Assembly: GCA_025267735.1 (NCBI GenBank)
Contig: CM046307.1
Coordinates: 4,201,258 to 4,265,257, forward strand
Reading direction: 5' to 3'
Source of the DNA: Mactra quadrangularis
Lineage: Eukaryota; Mollusca; Bivalvia; Venerida; Mactridae
Length of the DNA stretch: 64,000 nt
The notes below the pieces were generated by a model that had not been told where the DNA came from, did no database searches, and worked only from the letters and a program-made list of their open reading frames with translations. A program made the translations under genes and the position numbers. Of the stretch, positions 42,797 through 55,479 are shown piece after piece. Positions within the stretch are counted from its first letter, which is position 1; every line of letters begins with the position of its first letter.

Positions 42797-43093
42797 TTAA
42801 TTTATTGCAAAGATGTCGCTGTCAAAATGGATCCATAGCCTTTGAAAATCCATTCCAGTTTCTTTGACATTGATGCACTTTAGGCACCCGTTTCGTTCGT
42901 TGTGCCAACTTACATATCCTGCAGGATTACTATCGCCGGGTACTGCTAGGAAGAAACGAGTCAAATACAAACCTGAACAAATGGCAATGACAATCAGTGC
43001 GGTAAAAGCTGGAATGGCGAAGAAGTTTGCTGCAAAATTGTACCAAGTTCCAAAACAACCCTGCTTGATAAAGTAAGTGGTCAAGCACAGCAT
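42797..43093 (-). CDS. 98-codon ORF with membrane segments, possible host exon
   Basis: Begins ATG at 43091-43093, ends TAA at 42797. Codon and base composition are more balanced than in the surroundings, which hints at selection. Residues about 10-48 are hydrophobic (FAANFFAIPAFTALIVIAIC and GLYLTRFFLAV), consistent with one or two membrane helices; a hydrophilic tail with CLKCINVKETGM follows. No family is recognised. It could be the last exon of a host membrane protein; the upstream exon was not found. Confidence 0.35.
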   Translation of the reverse strand: MLCLTTYFIKQGCFGTWYNFAANFFAIPAFTALIVIAICSGLYLTRFFLAVPGDSNPAGYVSWHNERNGCLKCINVKETGMDFQRLWIHFDSDIFAIN

Positions 43094-43099
43094 TCGATG

Positions 43100-43825
43100 A
43101 AAACATACGATTCATATTTTATTGTCTACAACGTCATCTTAGAAGATAAATAACGTCATCTTAGAAAAGAAATGACGTCATGTTATAATTTGTGTACTGA
43201 GTACATCACAAAACATATCACAAGAAACAAAATAGCCGTCAACTTTGGTGTCATTCGGAACACCTCGACCTTCGGAAGGATTCGTGAGGGATGTACCCTG
43301 GCGGCTTGGGATTTTACTACTTACGCAAGGCGAAGAACAGGCGAAGCACGTAACGGTTATGCAAAATAGTTCTTGTGGTAGATCTTTACACACAGCTTTG
43401 TCAAAACATATTTCTATGTTATATATTGAACCTAATATTGTTTAGCTATATCATTGAATTGTGTCATTTCAAATTTATGGACTAAAAACGAAACGGCACT
43501 CATCGCCTAAACTATTTAGTTTCGATTGTTTACTTTAACACCGGTATATATCAAAATGGTGCCTAAATATGTTTGAAGTTATACGAATGGCCGAGGACTT
43601 CCGAATGCTTTGGTAAAAGATATTTTTATTTCAACCCCTTAAACGCAGAAAATGACATTCTCGTGGCTATGCCTCTCGTGGAAATATGTGTTCTGAGCAT
43701 ACTCGGTGAAATAAGATGGATCTATTACAGAACCTACACCTACGTTGAGAAATATCCTTTTATCTATTCCAACACATTTCTCCATGTTTAAGTAAAAGAA
43801 ATCTTCGAACTCATTATATTTTTCA
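43100..43825. other. Intergenic, nothing recognised
   Basis: AACGTCATCTTAGAA occurs twice within 43130-43165. The overlapping ORFs on both strands at 43172-43445 shadow each other and show no domain. Confidence 0.4.
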
Positions 43826-43828
43826 TAG

Positions 43829-44327
43829 GCGGATACAGGCGGGGGCTGATCCGGCGTACGCCCCTCCTAAAATTTCCCAATCAAAGTTTTTTTCTATCAT
43901 GAAACATGATATTTATAAAAAATATATATGTAAATGTCAAAAAAAATTTCGCACGCTAAGCGTGCAACATAGCATACATTATAAAACAATTCCTTTCATT
44001 ATTGTAAGATTTTAACATGATTCAGCGGCTTTTAGAAAATTACATATCCCTGATTACATGAAATAATTATCTAGATGTTTTATATTTTATACTTTGGAAA
44101 ATGATAGTTCAGGCTCTGAATACATGTATGTACCTGAATCCCTTAGAAAAAACCAAACACTAAGGAATTTCCGGGGCCGCCGGTCACCTGGTCCTCTGGT
44201 CAGGGTTTTGCCCTGGACCATTCGCGGCACTTACGGCCCCTTGGAACCCCATTCTGCTTATTCATTTTACGCCCCCTCTAACTAGAATTTTCCGCCCCCT
44301 CTAACCAGAAATCCTGGATCCGCCTTT
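43829..44327. mobile_element. MITE with GGCGGATCC-type inverted ends, copy 1
   Basis: Starts GGCGGATACAGGCGGGGGC and ends AATCCTGGATCCGCC, an inverted pair with one mismatch in the first 12 bases. The arms carry GCCCCTCCTAAAATTT and CGCCCCCTCTAA. The copy at 55200-55478 has the same ends. Confidence 0.7.
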
Positions 44328-44496
44328 GTTTTTGTAGGGGCTAGTTGTCATAAAATACGTATGTCCAATGAACCCACGGTTCTTATTTTGTAAGACGGTA
44401 TGCTAATTTGCTAAACAATATGATATACTTCTCTTAGTTATGAATATTTTCCAAAAGAATGTATGATGTATAAGTGACTCATTCAGCCAGTTGTAT

Positions 44497-44690
44497 TGTT
44501 AGCGTGGCCGAGCGATTACGACCTTGGACTGGTAGACATTGGATAGCCAGCTCCGCGTTGGTTCGAAACCCATCCAAAACCTACCCCATAGTTTCCTTGA
44601 GCAAGAAACTTTATCCTACTAACTCAGTACTAGGAGACCAGGAAGCGGATTCGAAAGTGATAAATCTAAGTTGAAAGAACTTGTTTCACA
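44497..44690 (+). mobile_element. SINE family C (tRNA-derived)
   Basis: Head GCGTGGCCGAGCGATTACG (A-box-like) and TTGGTTCGAAACCC (B-box-like) about 60 bp apart, a spacing seen in tRNAs with a long variable arm. The body ends GAAAGTGATAAATCTAAG. Not a working tRNA. Confidence 0.65.
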
Positions 44691-44699
44691 ATCGAGCTA

Positions 44700-45270
44700 A
44701 AATAAATAAGTATGAGAAATGAGTTGTATCTCTGTTATCAATGTTATAGTCAGTTGTAAAATTATAATGCGGACATCTAAGAATACATGATTTAAAAATT
44801 GTAAACATTTAATACTAGCATTATTCAACTGGTATGAAGGTGATCAACTAGTAGCAAAACATAAATGATTGCGTGGTTAAGCTGTAATACCCAAACAAAA
44901 AGACAATATTGAACTTTATGACCAATTGTCTTAATAATTCCCGGCTAGACAGAATAAATTGGTTGCTTTATACACTGATTCTCATTAATTCATAAGTACA
45001 GACTTGTCATTGTTGTACAATCATTACTGTTGATTGACGTATTATATCAAAACAAATGCTAATCATTATTGTTCACTGACAATCGTCTGCACGTTTGCTT
45101 CTCATCATTAGGCATTCATCATAATTTGCATTTCGTGTTTGGACAGATAAATGCAACAATGTTATCATTATTATTATTACACCCACAATTCTGAATAACA
45201 TATCTAGTGTTTTAAACTATATTCTTATAATTGACAGCATATATTTACAATATTTAATATTTTCCGCAGT
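44700..45270. other. Intergenic, nothing recognised
   Basis: A+T-rich, no exon or repeat array seen. Confidence 0.45.
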
Positions 45271-45277
45271 ACTATTA

Positions 45278-45416
45278 GTTACACAGTCAGTTACTGACCG
45301 GATACGGTGTGATACCGGGTCAGTAAATTAATATTGGGTGAGAGCGTAGCTCGAGCCCAATATTTATTCACTGACCCGGTATCACACCGTATCCGGTCAG
45401 TAACTGACTGTGTAAC
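45278..45416. repeat. Near-perfect 139-bp hairpin
   Basis: Arms GTTACACAGTCAGTTACTGA... and ...TCAGTAACTGACTGTGTAAC are reverse complements over more than 50 bp, including CCGGATACGGTGTGATACCG. The loop is about 30 bp with AATATTGGG...CCCAATATT also pairing. A weaker inverted pair (TTATCTTACCGAGTAC at about 45420 and GTACGAGGTAAGATAA at about 45560) lies outside, so it may be part of a larger fold-back MITE. Confidence 0.9.
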
Positions 45417-45805
45417 GAATTTATCTTACCGAGTACCCCCATCTGAGCGCTATCATTTATAAATTTTGTTACTGACTGGATAATAGAATCTACTGACCTA
45501 ATATGGGATAATACATGGTCAGCACGTGACCGCTCTCGGCCAATGAAAAACGAGTATTCTGTACGAGGTAAGATAAATATGTAATGTCCAGTCATCATGG
45601 TAATATATCTATAAAACAATACGAGAACAAGAGTTGTTGGCACCATCTCAAGATATATCATTTTTCTAAGACCTAATTGAAGTCACTTTAAGGTTTTTTT
45701 TCTTTAAGTCTATCTTTCTGATAAAGACCTAATCAAAATAATATAAGCCCGGTAGAACAATCGCAAAGGCCATGTTTAACCTTCCAATGAGTTATGCTAT
45801 TCCCA

Positions 45806-46190
45806 AGTCTGATTCAAACCCGATCTAAAATTTTGGCCCGCGTACTCGCTGATTTAGATCTGGCTGTTTCATCATGAGGGTCACGTTCAGGTAATCTATT
45901 CGCATAATATTCTTGACGCAGTCACTGTGTTTAGTAATTTGTTTACATCGTCTACATCACGCAATTAGAAATGAGCCGTCAAATCATATCCTGTGAATAA
46001 CACCACTGTCAAATCAGCTCGCTAACCTCGGTCTGAAAAAAGAATAACGAAATCAAAATGCCATTTATAGTGTTTTGTCTAGATGAAAGCTACGCATTGA
46101 TTGGTTGACGCAAATGTCATCTCGATGTGACTCTCTTAGCGAACACTAGAGATTCTGCACGACAGCGCTCTACATGATATCTGTTTACGG
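45806..46190 (-). repeat. Repeat family X, copy B (uninterrupted)
   Basis: Reverse complement of 104-335 joined directly to 2577-2752. The join is at about 45964-45972 (GCAATTAGAAATGAGCC), which is the unoccupied form of the insertion site at 336-2576. Confidence 0.7.
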
Positions 46191-47549
46191 AGTTCGAGTT
46201 TACGTTACAAGCGTGTAAAATGTAAAACATATTTAGTGAGTTCCTAATAGTAGAGTAGCAGAAGTCTAATTTTTCTACCAAAGGTCGCCCAAAAAGGTAA
46301 CAAGCTACAACATATGCCAAAATGTTCAGAAGACATTGTAGTTTTATGAAACCCATATAAAAAGTGCTGACCTTGGGTGCAACCTTTTCAAAATTTAAGG
46401 TCAAGGTCACGCTATTATGTATTTGAAGACAATATGACGAGTTATATAAATCATAATTTACAACTGAACCAAGTGACTGATTAACAAAAAGTTGTAATAT
46501 AATAATTGTAAATAGAATAAACTTTAATTGTAATTACTTTAAGCAGAAAAATAGGTCAAGGTCATTTCAAGGTCAAATCATATAATTTTCGTGAAAAAAT
46601 CTAAATTTTGCCGATGTTTATGTCTGTTATGAATCAATTGTTGATCGAATTTACTCAAAGTTTAATTTGTAAGTCCATTTTTTCATAAGCTGTGTTTTGA
46701 TATCAAATATGGCCATATTTTATAAAAAAACAGTGTGCTTTTAATTCGGAAACAGTACCACAGTAACTCTTCAATTAAGGTCAAGTGACTGACAACTAAT
46801 GAGCTTTGTAATGGCATGTTTTGTTGTTTCATTATCTTGTTTCTCAAACACTTGAAGCATCATAATATAACTTTATATTTTAGTACACAAATATTCAAGT
46901 TGTAGCATCATTAGAATGCTCATATAAAACTAGGTCAATGTCAAGGTCATTTCAAGGTCAAAATCGCAAAAGTAGATAAAATTGTCGTTTTTGAATTTTT
47001 ATTTCTGTTTACAAAAAAATTATACAACAATCATCTGATAAGATAACAATAACATTTAAATAATTTCATTACAACAACCAATAATTACCAGATTTGTATG
47101 AAACAATTGTCATAAGTTATATTTTTAAATGATTGTAATTAGAAATATAGAAAGAAAGATATGTCGCCAAGGTACTGATTACCTGTAACATGATAAATTT
47201 GTTCCTTCTGTATGATGTGTACATTTATGAAAACTCAATCTTTTTTGTTTATTTATATGTAAAAATACATACATATTTATAATACTAGAAATAAGATGTG
47301 TTAATCATCTTAGACAGACATTTCTGATACATGAACAACTGTAATATAAGATCATTTTGAAAAATAAAAACTTATTTGAACTTCAAAAATGACACCAGTA
47401 TGCAAATTATAGTAAAACGTTTTATAATAGTTATATTATGTTTATAAACAATATACGGTTGTCATCATTTTACAACACTGTTTCAACAATCCGATGCTTA
47501 TTGAAGGACTTACATACTTTGTTTATACACCAACATACTTATTCAGTGT

Positions 47550-50331
47550 TTAAAAGTGCAGTGTATATGTTCTGCAGCATTGCAGGTTACTTGAGCTAGC
47601 TTTGCAACAACAGGCTACAGTGCATGGTTGCTGAATCGATTCACAAGCACAGTTGTTGTTACACATATTACAATTACAAGCAACATCACTTAGCAATTCA
47701 GGGGCTGCTGAAGTTCGTTGCATCATAATGGCACTTACTAACCTTGATTTCTCATGAACAGCGTAACCATAATCTGATACCTCAGGACGTTAAAAAGTTG
47801 TAATCAGAGCGTTTTTCCAAACCAAGAGCTGTAGTAAACAACGTTGAAGATGAAGAACAAAACTATCATCTGTAGGTGGTAAACGCATTGGCTTGACATG
47901 TTTATTTTGTAGAATGTTTTGAGCTCTTAATTTATTCAATGATTTACAATCTTGATCCCCATACAAAGTACCAACAAATTTTGTAGAAGCTGCAATTTGG
48001 TCACAAGTCAGATCAGGTGAATTACCAATGCTAGCCATATCTGAATATTTCATAGGGTTGTTTATCAGGATTTTAAACACTGACTTTTACCAATGCCAAA
48101 AGTAAAGCTGGTAGTGTCACAGCCAGATATGCAATAAAATACAGGGAGAAGATTGACTTGTGTAACTGTTAGTGCTGAAACAATATAATGTACAGGAATA
48201 AAGCGTTCATTCGAATCATTGTTAGAGTGAACTGTTTTTATTCCTGTCTGTAAATATAAGTCAGAACAATTAATGGCATGAAAATGATAAAGTTCTGTGA
48301 CCAGATCAGATAAAATATGCACTGCATACTTGTAATCTTAAAAACTTTCTTTCCCAGACCACCAATGACAACAATTTCAATTCCACATTGTAATAGTGAA
48401 ACACAATTCTCGGCAATGTACAAACTGTAGTATTCTGATAAAGATTTCTTAAAGGAAGCTTGGGCCAATGCAGGCTTCCGGTCAGGGATTTTCATTCCAT
48501 CCTGTATTACATATTTTCTCTTTGATGTCTCTCTTTTGCTTCTGTTCATCCGTGTTGATACCTTAGCTATTATATCAAAATACCTATCAAACACGACATG
48601 AATGACTTGAGGAGAATAAAAGCCCAAAATGACTCAGCCATATCTTTGTACAAGGAGTTTGTTGAATTTGGAGCAAGCATATGAATAATGGCCATTGCAT
48701 CTATAATAAGACAAGCACCCGAATCAATTTCAAGTTTTGAAACTGCTAAGCTTTCAAGGCAATGAAGCATGGCTGCCTTATTGTCACTCAACATTTCCCC
48801 ATCATTAGTTACATGAGCATTCTCAAAACTCATAACTCTTTGGAATGGCACCTTCTTAAATGCGTTAATAGCCAACAATCTCATATATAATTCTTCCCCA
48901 TCCATTTTGAGGTCACTAAAGCTGGATTTACGTTTAATGGATATTTTGTAGATCGAATATGTTCCTGGAATGGGATCATAAAAACTCTTAACTGGCTGGT
49001 CATTACTCACTGGAATAACAAAACGTTCTGCGACAAAGGACTTAAGACAAGATCTACCTCGTACTATGACAATTCAAAAGAATGGCATCAGATTCTGGAG
49101 AAACAGAAACTCCTGTCAAAAATTTGATTAGTTTCAAAGAGGGGTCCTTCAAAGAGAACGGGTCGATAAATGTATGATTGAACTGACCAAATATTTCATT
49201 TATACCATCATTGTATATATTACGATATGTACTGTTATCTGAATGATGGGATAAGTCCTTATCTGTATCATGTACATTTATGTTTATAAAAGACTTGGAA
49301 GATTTCGCAGAAATTGGTCGAGACATAAACCATCTATTTAAGGCTCCATCACGATGAGTCAGTCCTATAATACCACCATTTGATTTAAGAGCTTTGTTTT
49401 CCGTGACTTCAAAGAAATAATCTATCCAAACAGAATTGAACACGCCTTTTGAAATTTTAGCCATAAAATTACCACTATCAAAGCTTTCTCGAACAATGCA
49501 TGGGAGAGGTTGCATGCTCAACACTAAATAAGACACGTATCGAGCACATGTTGATCGATTAGATACAAAAAAGAAAAACAAAAAAGAGACTGACTGTACT
49601 CATATGCATTACATATAGCATGTCTAGAAGCACTAAGATAAAGCTTAAATGGCAATGACACAATCTCTAAATAATCATCTCAAAAGGCAAGTGTTGGTGA
49701 GGTTTCTCTCCCATGATTGCGGAACTCTGTTGGCAAGGGTATCACAGTATTGTCAAGAAATTGTATACTATTGACATTATCTAATATAGAATGATTGTCA
49801 AAGAACAATGTGTGGTCATTTAAATCACACCAGCTTCTGAAATTGTGAAGGAGTAGTGAAGAAAGAACTTCATCGATCATCAAAAAAGTCCTCGGTCAAA
49901 ATCTTTACCTGCTAGAATGTTGTCTGATGTTTTAGATGCAAATGCCTCAGAGTCAGAAAGAAGAGCTTTGAGACTTATATCACCATACACATGACCTATA
50001 CCAGCAAATAGGCACATGAACAAATGCATTCCCCATCAAGTGGAATAATTGCCTGTAATTCAGTCGGACGTGCCCACAGAATTTTAATGGCTTTGGTCAA
50101 AAGACCCATATCAAAGACGATGGGACAAAATTGTTGACCCAATGAATTAAGCTGCTCTTTACAACGCTTGAGTGTTGTGTATACAGTATCATAATTTGTG
50201 GGCTGTGCTAAAAGAATTGGGTTATATAAAATATCTGATTTTTCATGGAGAACATCAGGGGTGGTCTTGGAATGGTAAACACTCCATGTACCTTCATATA
50301 TGTTATCACAAAACATGCCTAATTTTAACAA
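47550..50331 (-). pseudogene. Decayed transposon-like gene with Cys-rich C-terminus
   Basis: A series of minus-strand frames, broken by at least six shifts or stops, forms one gene: N-terminal part 50331-49880 (YTTLKRCKEQLNSLGQQFCP, TELQAIIPLDGE), middle 49581-49054 (FFEVTENKALKSNGGIIGLT, PISAKSSKSF), then 49010-48570 (GACLIIDAMAIIHMLAP, a possible nuclease-like motif), 48627-48065 (IEIVVIGGLGKKV, RFIPVHYIVSAL, FYCISGCDTTSFTFGIGKS), 48080-47790 (MRLPPTDDSF, LLVWKNAL) and a Cys-rich tail (CNCNMCNNNCACES, CCCK, CC) ending TAA at 47550-47552. This order is that of a large uncharacterised protein family frequent in invertebrate genomes, possibly with a PIN/XPG-like fold. The position between long inverted repeats suggests that it is the element's own gene. 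Confidence 0.6.
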
Positions 50332-50439
50332 GAAATATCTTTAAAAAAGATATTCGGTGCTGTGAAGGATTCATTTTGTTTGAAGTATAAATGTGAATGG
50401 AATATCCTAATTTATTTCTATTCCCAAATAAGTGAATAA

Positions 50440-50700
50440 TTTTTTAGAGATCCACATATTGAAATTTTGGGACCTTAAACTTTTTCTAGACCCGCATATT
50501 GAAAATTTGTAACCGTGTACTAAACGTTCTTTTCGGGTCTGTATATTGAAACTTTTGATCCGTACACTAAACTTTCTTATTGGGACCTGCATATCTAAAA
50601 CGTTTAACCTATATTATTATTGGGGCCCGCATATTGAAAATGTGGGACCGTAGGGACCGTAAATCTAACTTTTTCGGGACTGCATATTGAAAAATAAATA
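50440..50700. repeat. Minisatellite built on GGGACCGCATATTGAAA
   Basis: CCCGCATATTGAAAATTTG, GTCTGTATATTGAAACTTTT, CCTGCATATCTAAAACG, CCCGCATATTGAAAATGTG and CTGCATATTGAAAA occur at about 50-60 bp spacing. A single further unit lies at about 51120-51165. Confidence 0.75.
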
Positions 50701-52149
50701 ATGAGTTACGGATTTATTGAATTTTTCACAATGTTTTCGCGACCAAAATGCAACAAAGGACGGTAACCAAGCAACCAAACAATCATATATTACTAATTCG
50801 AAGAATAAATACATTGTAAAATTAATATAATTTATACATAGCTCGAATTTAGGACGAAATTTAAACAAAATCTGTATGTAGGAATCAAGTTGATTTTTGC
50901 TCTTGGTGACCTTTTGACCCAAATGACCTAAAACTGTACATTTTCCTGTAAGATATTAAATACACATAAACAAACACATTTCATATGGATTTGGACTGTT
51001 AACATAAATATTTCTCTTATCATTTGCAATGATAAGTTGGTAAATTGAAGTCTTTACATGCTTTGCGACTTCAATGTCCCAAAGGGAAGTAATCGTGCAA
51101 TAAACTAAACGTTTTATTCGAGACCGCATATTGAACATTTGGGATCCCTATTACCAAACTTTACTTTGGGACGACGAATAGTATCAAATATTTTATTCAC
51201 TTCTCTCTACCGAGGAGAATTTCATTGGACAAACAGGAATAGTAGAGCAAATTGCATTGGTTAAAAAATATAGGTAAAAAGTTGGCTTAGACAGCTGTGC
51301 CGAAAAAGTTATACAGAAGACTTTTAAGTCTTAATAGTTTAGGTGGAAAGTCTGCCTTAAAAAATAAGAATGAAAAATCTTTAGTAAAATTGATGAATAG
51401 TTTGGTCAAAATTAAATTAACATCATAATTTTTGAAAGGTAACAACAACAAAGCAAACCTACCAAAACAGCCAGTTTGAAAAAAAAAGTTATCATTTATC
51501 CGAAATACTTTATGACATTATCCGAAAAGAGTGATACTGCAATAATTTCTAAATGGACATATATATACACATAAGTAATAATATGTGTGTGTTACCTTCG
51601 TGGATAGTGATTGAAGGTGCCTTAAAAAGGAAACTGCAATGGCTGTATTAGACAATTATCCGAAATGTATTGTCCGAAAACTGGTTATGTTTTAAAGAAT
51701 TTAACACTCACGATTTAAATTCAGCAATTTGATGATAAAAATATTTTTTAAATGCAATTCTTTAAAAATGGAAATAATTAAATGGAAAGCTACATACACA
51801 TAAATATACTAAGAACAGCATCATTTACATTTTAAAATTTTCCCGCCTGATTACTTTTAGGTGTTACTACAAGAATCACCTCTGACAATCCATCCTATGA
51901 TTTTTTTAAATATGGCTAATATGAAAAGATATTATGATTATGTTGTTTTTATATTAATTATTTACCTTATTGCTATTATAGAAATAATGTTATTACAATG
52001 TCATATGACAGGAATTGACACATACCTGAGCAGATTGTGTTTTCAAAGATGAAAATCGGAATACCTGTTCTACTGTTTCCTGCTTTTTTCGCATTCTTTT
52101 TGATAAAATATCAACATGTTTGATACCAAAAGACAGATTAGTAAAAACT
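50701..52149. other. Interior of the inverted-repeat element, no gene recognised
   Basis: TATCCGAAA-type words repeat around 51490-51680. No exon is supported. Confidence 0.45.
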
Positions 52150-52592
52150 GTGCCAATAAATAAAACTTGTGAGTAAATTTGATCAACAATTGAATAATAA
52201 CAGACATAAACATCGGCAAAATTTAGATTTTTTCACGAAAATTATATGATTTGACCTTGAAATGACCTTGACCTATTTTTCTGCTTAAAGTAATTATAAT
52301 TAAAGTTTATTCTATTTACAATTATTATATTACAACTTTTTGTTAATCAGTCACTTGGTTCAGTAGTAAATTATGATTTATATAACTCGTCATATTGTCT
52401 TCAAATACATAATAGTGTGACCTTGACCTTAATTTTTGAAAAGGTTGCACCTAAGGTCAGCACTTTTTATATGGGTTTCATAAAACTACAATGTCTTCTG
52501 AACATTTTGGTATATGTTGTAGCTCGTTACCTTTTTGGGCGACCTAACTCCTTAAATAAGCCATTTTTTAGGCTTCTGCTGCTCTACTATAA

Positions 52593-53210
52593 GTCCTTGA
52601 ATGATTAAAGGTAGCATAAATGGTCGTGTTATACCACGTAGCAACAAATCTAATTTGTATTTCCGTAACAAACATGTTCAATGAATACTGAGTACTTGCC
52701 AAGATGAAGCGTCGTGTTTCGACGTTTATTTATTTCTTTTTCTTATCCACTAACAAATGCAATTTGTGTATTATTATAGCGATTCAAGCATTTGTTAGTG
52801 TCATTATTGAATAGTTGATTAAATTGATAGAAACAAGGCTCAGTATGAATTGCAGGCAATACAAATTTTCCAACCGGAAAATTTTTCTATTTTAGTAACG
52901 GTGCTACTTAAAGCCACTTTACGAAGACAAAATCTTTATCATCAATCTAAAAACAATTAATACTATTTAAAAGACTATAGCATATAACCGCCTTGGGATT
53001 ATGAGAACTCTCTCAAGCGGGTTCCCTTGTAGGGGTCAAGCTCTTCAAAATATCAGTTTCTTATAAAAGTGGGGCACTTTTATAACATGCAAATTAGACT
53101 ACGGAGATACTCTCTCAGCTAATCACGATGGCAAAACTTTAGAATTAGTCCGCGTTACGGTTTACGCCAAACAAGAAGTTTTCCTCATTGTCGACTTATT
53201 AGGCGTACAC
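52593..53210. other. Intergenic, nothing recognised
   Basis: No exon or named repeat. The words TAACAAATG and CATTTGTTA form a short inverted pair at about 52750-52797. Confidence 0.4.
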
Positions 53211-53212
53211 GG

Positions 53213-53431
53213 TTTTTTAACGTCGTGTTCAACCCATATATAGGTCATATATACGACGGCCAGCTCTTCCTACTATAGGTTTCCTGGACACTTTTCTATC
53301 ACCAATACTGACTTACCTTACCACGAGGCCGACAACTCATGAATAGGGTATGACATGCCGCGACCGGGTTTCGAACCCGCGATCTCCGGATTCGAAGTCA
53401 GACATGCTAACCACTACGCCACGGCCATGGC
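53213..53431 (-). mobile_element. SINE family A copy (minus strand)
   Basis: Reverse complement carries GCCGTGGCGTAGTGGTTAGC, GGGTTCGAAACCC, GTCCAGGAAACCTATAGTAG and GGCCGTCGTATATATGACC, as at 4565. Confidence 0.88.
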
Positions 53432-53599
53432 TAAAAGTGTTATAAATATATCTTACTCTGAAATAAACAAATTAATGTTTCTTGAGTGCAAAGAAAGGTG
53501 GAATGGAAGATCAGTTGTACAGAACAATAACCTGTGATGTAATATTTGAGAGCGCCTGGTAGAAAACTGTGTTAAATAAAAGCGCTTGTGGGGCCACTA

Positions 53600-53745
53600 A
53601 ACGTTTCAATGTCCTTTAACGTCGCAATTAACCCTAAAAATAAAAAGGTGCATCACTGACGCTAAATATCGCAACGAACGTTAAACGTCGCAGTTGTCAA
53701 GTAGATAAATGTCGCAACACTGGCGCTGAACGTCGCAATTGGTAG
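53600..53745. repeat. Short ACGTCGCA-rich repeat patch
   Basis: AACGTCGCAATTA, AAATATCGCAACG, AAACGTCGCAGTTG, AATGTCGCAACACTGGCGC and GAACGTCGCAATTG occur about every 25-35 bp. No coding role is seen. Confidence 0.6.
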
Positions 53746-55195
53746 GAAGGTTCAGCACCTTAACAACGCATACGTATTTTAAAGAAAAACAAAATTGTTC
53801 TTTAGATACAATTATGTATGAAAATCTACTTACAAAAAAACATCAAAGCTGTTATCATAAATAAAAAACAATCGTCTGACACGTGGTTTATTCTGGGAGA
53901 TAAAATGTTTGCAAGTTTTGAATTTTTACGGGGTTTAATGCCGTGTCAACACTATTATGTTTATTTTACGGAATATAAAAATTGCTATTTACCAACAAAT
54001 ATTGGGATAGCCCTTCATCGGTTGACTCTAAGATTTAATTTTCATGTACATGTGACATATACTGGGTCTGTAGTCACTTGTTAACTAGTTAGGTACTAAT
54101 AAGGAAATTGCTTTCCGTAAGTAGCGCAAGCCAAAAATTAACAATTATAGGTTATTGCATTAGTTTTAGGTTAATAGAGAATTCAGTATTTGTTCATAAC
54201 TGAATTTAGAGCCAGCAGTGAGATGAAATTTTTCTGTTGTTCCTGCTATTATTTTAGAAATTCAATGTATTAACATAACTGATTTTTTCCGATTTGTTTG
54301 ATTAAATCGTTGCCCTTGCAAACTCAACTTTTATCAATCTTCCTTCAGTGAGACAACTTACGTTTTTTGCATTTGTATCATTTCGGAATAAATTGGACCT
54401 ACAGACTTATTAAACATGCTGACTTGCAGCTGGTTTATATAACATTATAGTTCTTTCTACGAACATTGGAAAAATTAACAGAATATGGAATTACCTGTAA
54501 ATGCTATAACTTGACCTGGCCATACTTAACAAGTCGTCTTGAACTTTTTGATATACTCGTACTTTCGATTATAAACTCTAAACTGCGTTATCAGACTAGA
54601 AATAAAAACATGTAAAAAAACTAGAGATTACCCGAACAGTTTTCTCTAGATAATACTACTCAAATAATATCTGAATTCATTTTATCCCTTAGTTAATTGT
54701 AGAAGATATATAATTACTAAGGAAAGTCGTACAAATAGAAACATTTGTATGGTTTCTAAAAGCATTGTGTTTAAAACACATGAAAGTTCATGGCCGGCCA
54801 AAATCCATAAGATAAACATCAATTTGTTTTACTTTTATCTTTCAAAACACGCTTGTGAAATTATATCGAGGAAAGGAAGTAAAAGCATTAAAATCACAGA
54901 CTTCCAACACAGCCAGGCACATAGGTTGATGTGTTATATTTTGCTATTTTGAATGCTAAGGATACCGCAAAAATTACATAACACAAGACACTTAAGGGGT
55001 CCACTTTGAAACGGACAGCGGCAAGTCTATCAATGGAAAGAAGGAGAGTTTGTTGGCGGTCGACAGCGCCACTTAGTGAGTGTTGCTTTGCTAGACAATA
55101 TACATCTGTGAATTAAATGAATCAAAGATGACATATACATGTACCGGCTAAGTTAACGTTCAATTAGATGATGCGTTTGAACTACGTATTTTTGT
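53746..55195. other. Intergenic, nothing recognised
   Basis: An 88-codon ORF at 53818-54084 on plus has no motif. Nothing else is supported. Confidence 0.4.
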
Positions 55196-55199
55196 CATG

Positions 55200-55478
55200 G
55201 GCGGATCCAGCGGGGGGTCAGGGGGGTCCGGACCCCCCCCCCCTAGAATTTGGGAAATGTACATGGTTTAATAGTGTATTTCTTGCTTGTAAGTCATTTT
55301 TAAGAGGTATGAAGCAATTTGTCTCGGTGCTAACATAGATTTATTGGTTATGTAGTTTTTATTATCAATATGTTGCATTTTTTTCTGCAAAATGTGTATA
55401 ATGTGGTCGTGGTTCGGACCCCCCCTAGAAAAGTTCGGACCCCCCTTAAAAAAATCCTGGATCCGCCCCTGTTAGCCT
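55200..55478. mobile_element. MITE with GGCGGATCC-type inverted ends, copy 2
   Basis: Starts GGGCGGATCCAGCGGGGGG and ends AATCCTGGATCCGCCC. Both arms hold GTCCGGACCCCCC-like tracts that pair. Related to 43829-44327 by its ends. Confidence 0.8.
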
Positions 55479-55479
55479 A

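Larger units (their letters stand above)
46240..52592. mobile_element. DNA element with about 430-bp inverted repeats
   Basis: About 46240-46675 and 52150-52592 are reverse complements with high identity (shared CAGAAGACATTGTAGTTTTA, CCATATAAAAAGTGCTGACC, AAGTGACTGATTAACAAAAA, TCATTTCAAGGTCAAATCAT). The outermost part differs (the right copy has about 20 extra bases). The 5.5 kb between contains one decayed gene on the minus strand. Superfamily unknown; no clear target duplication was found. Confidence 0.7.

Noticed and set aside
46117..46410. Minus-strand ORF and its plus-strand twin at 52417 as a conserved gene
   Set aside because: The similarity comes from the two inverted repeats; the peptide has no domain and its end differs between copies.
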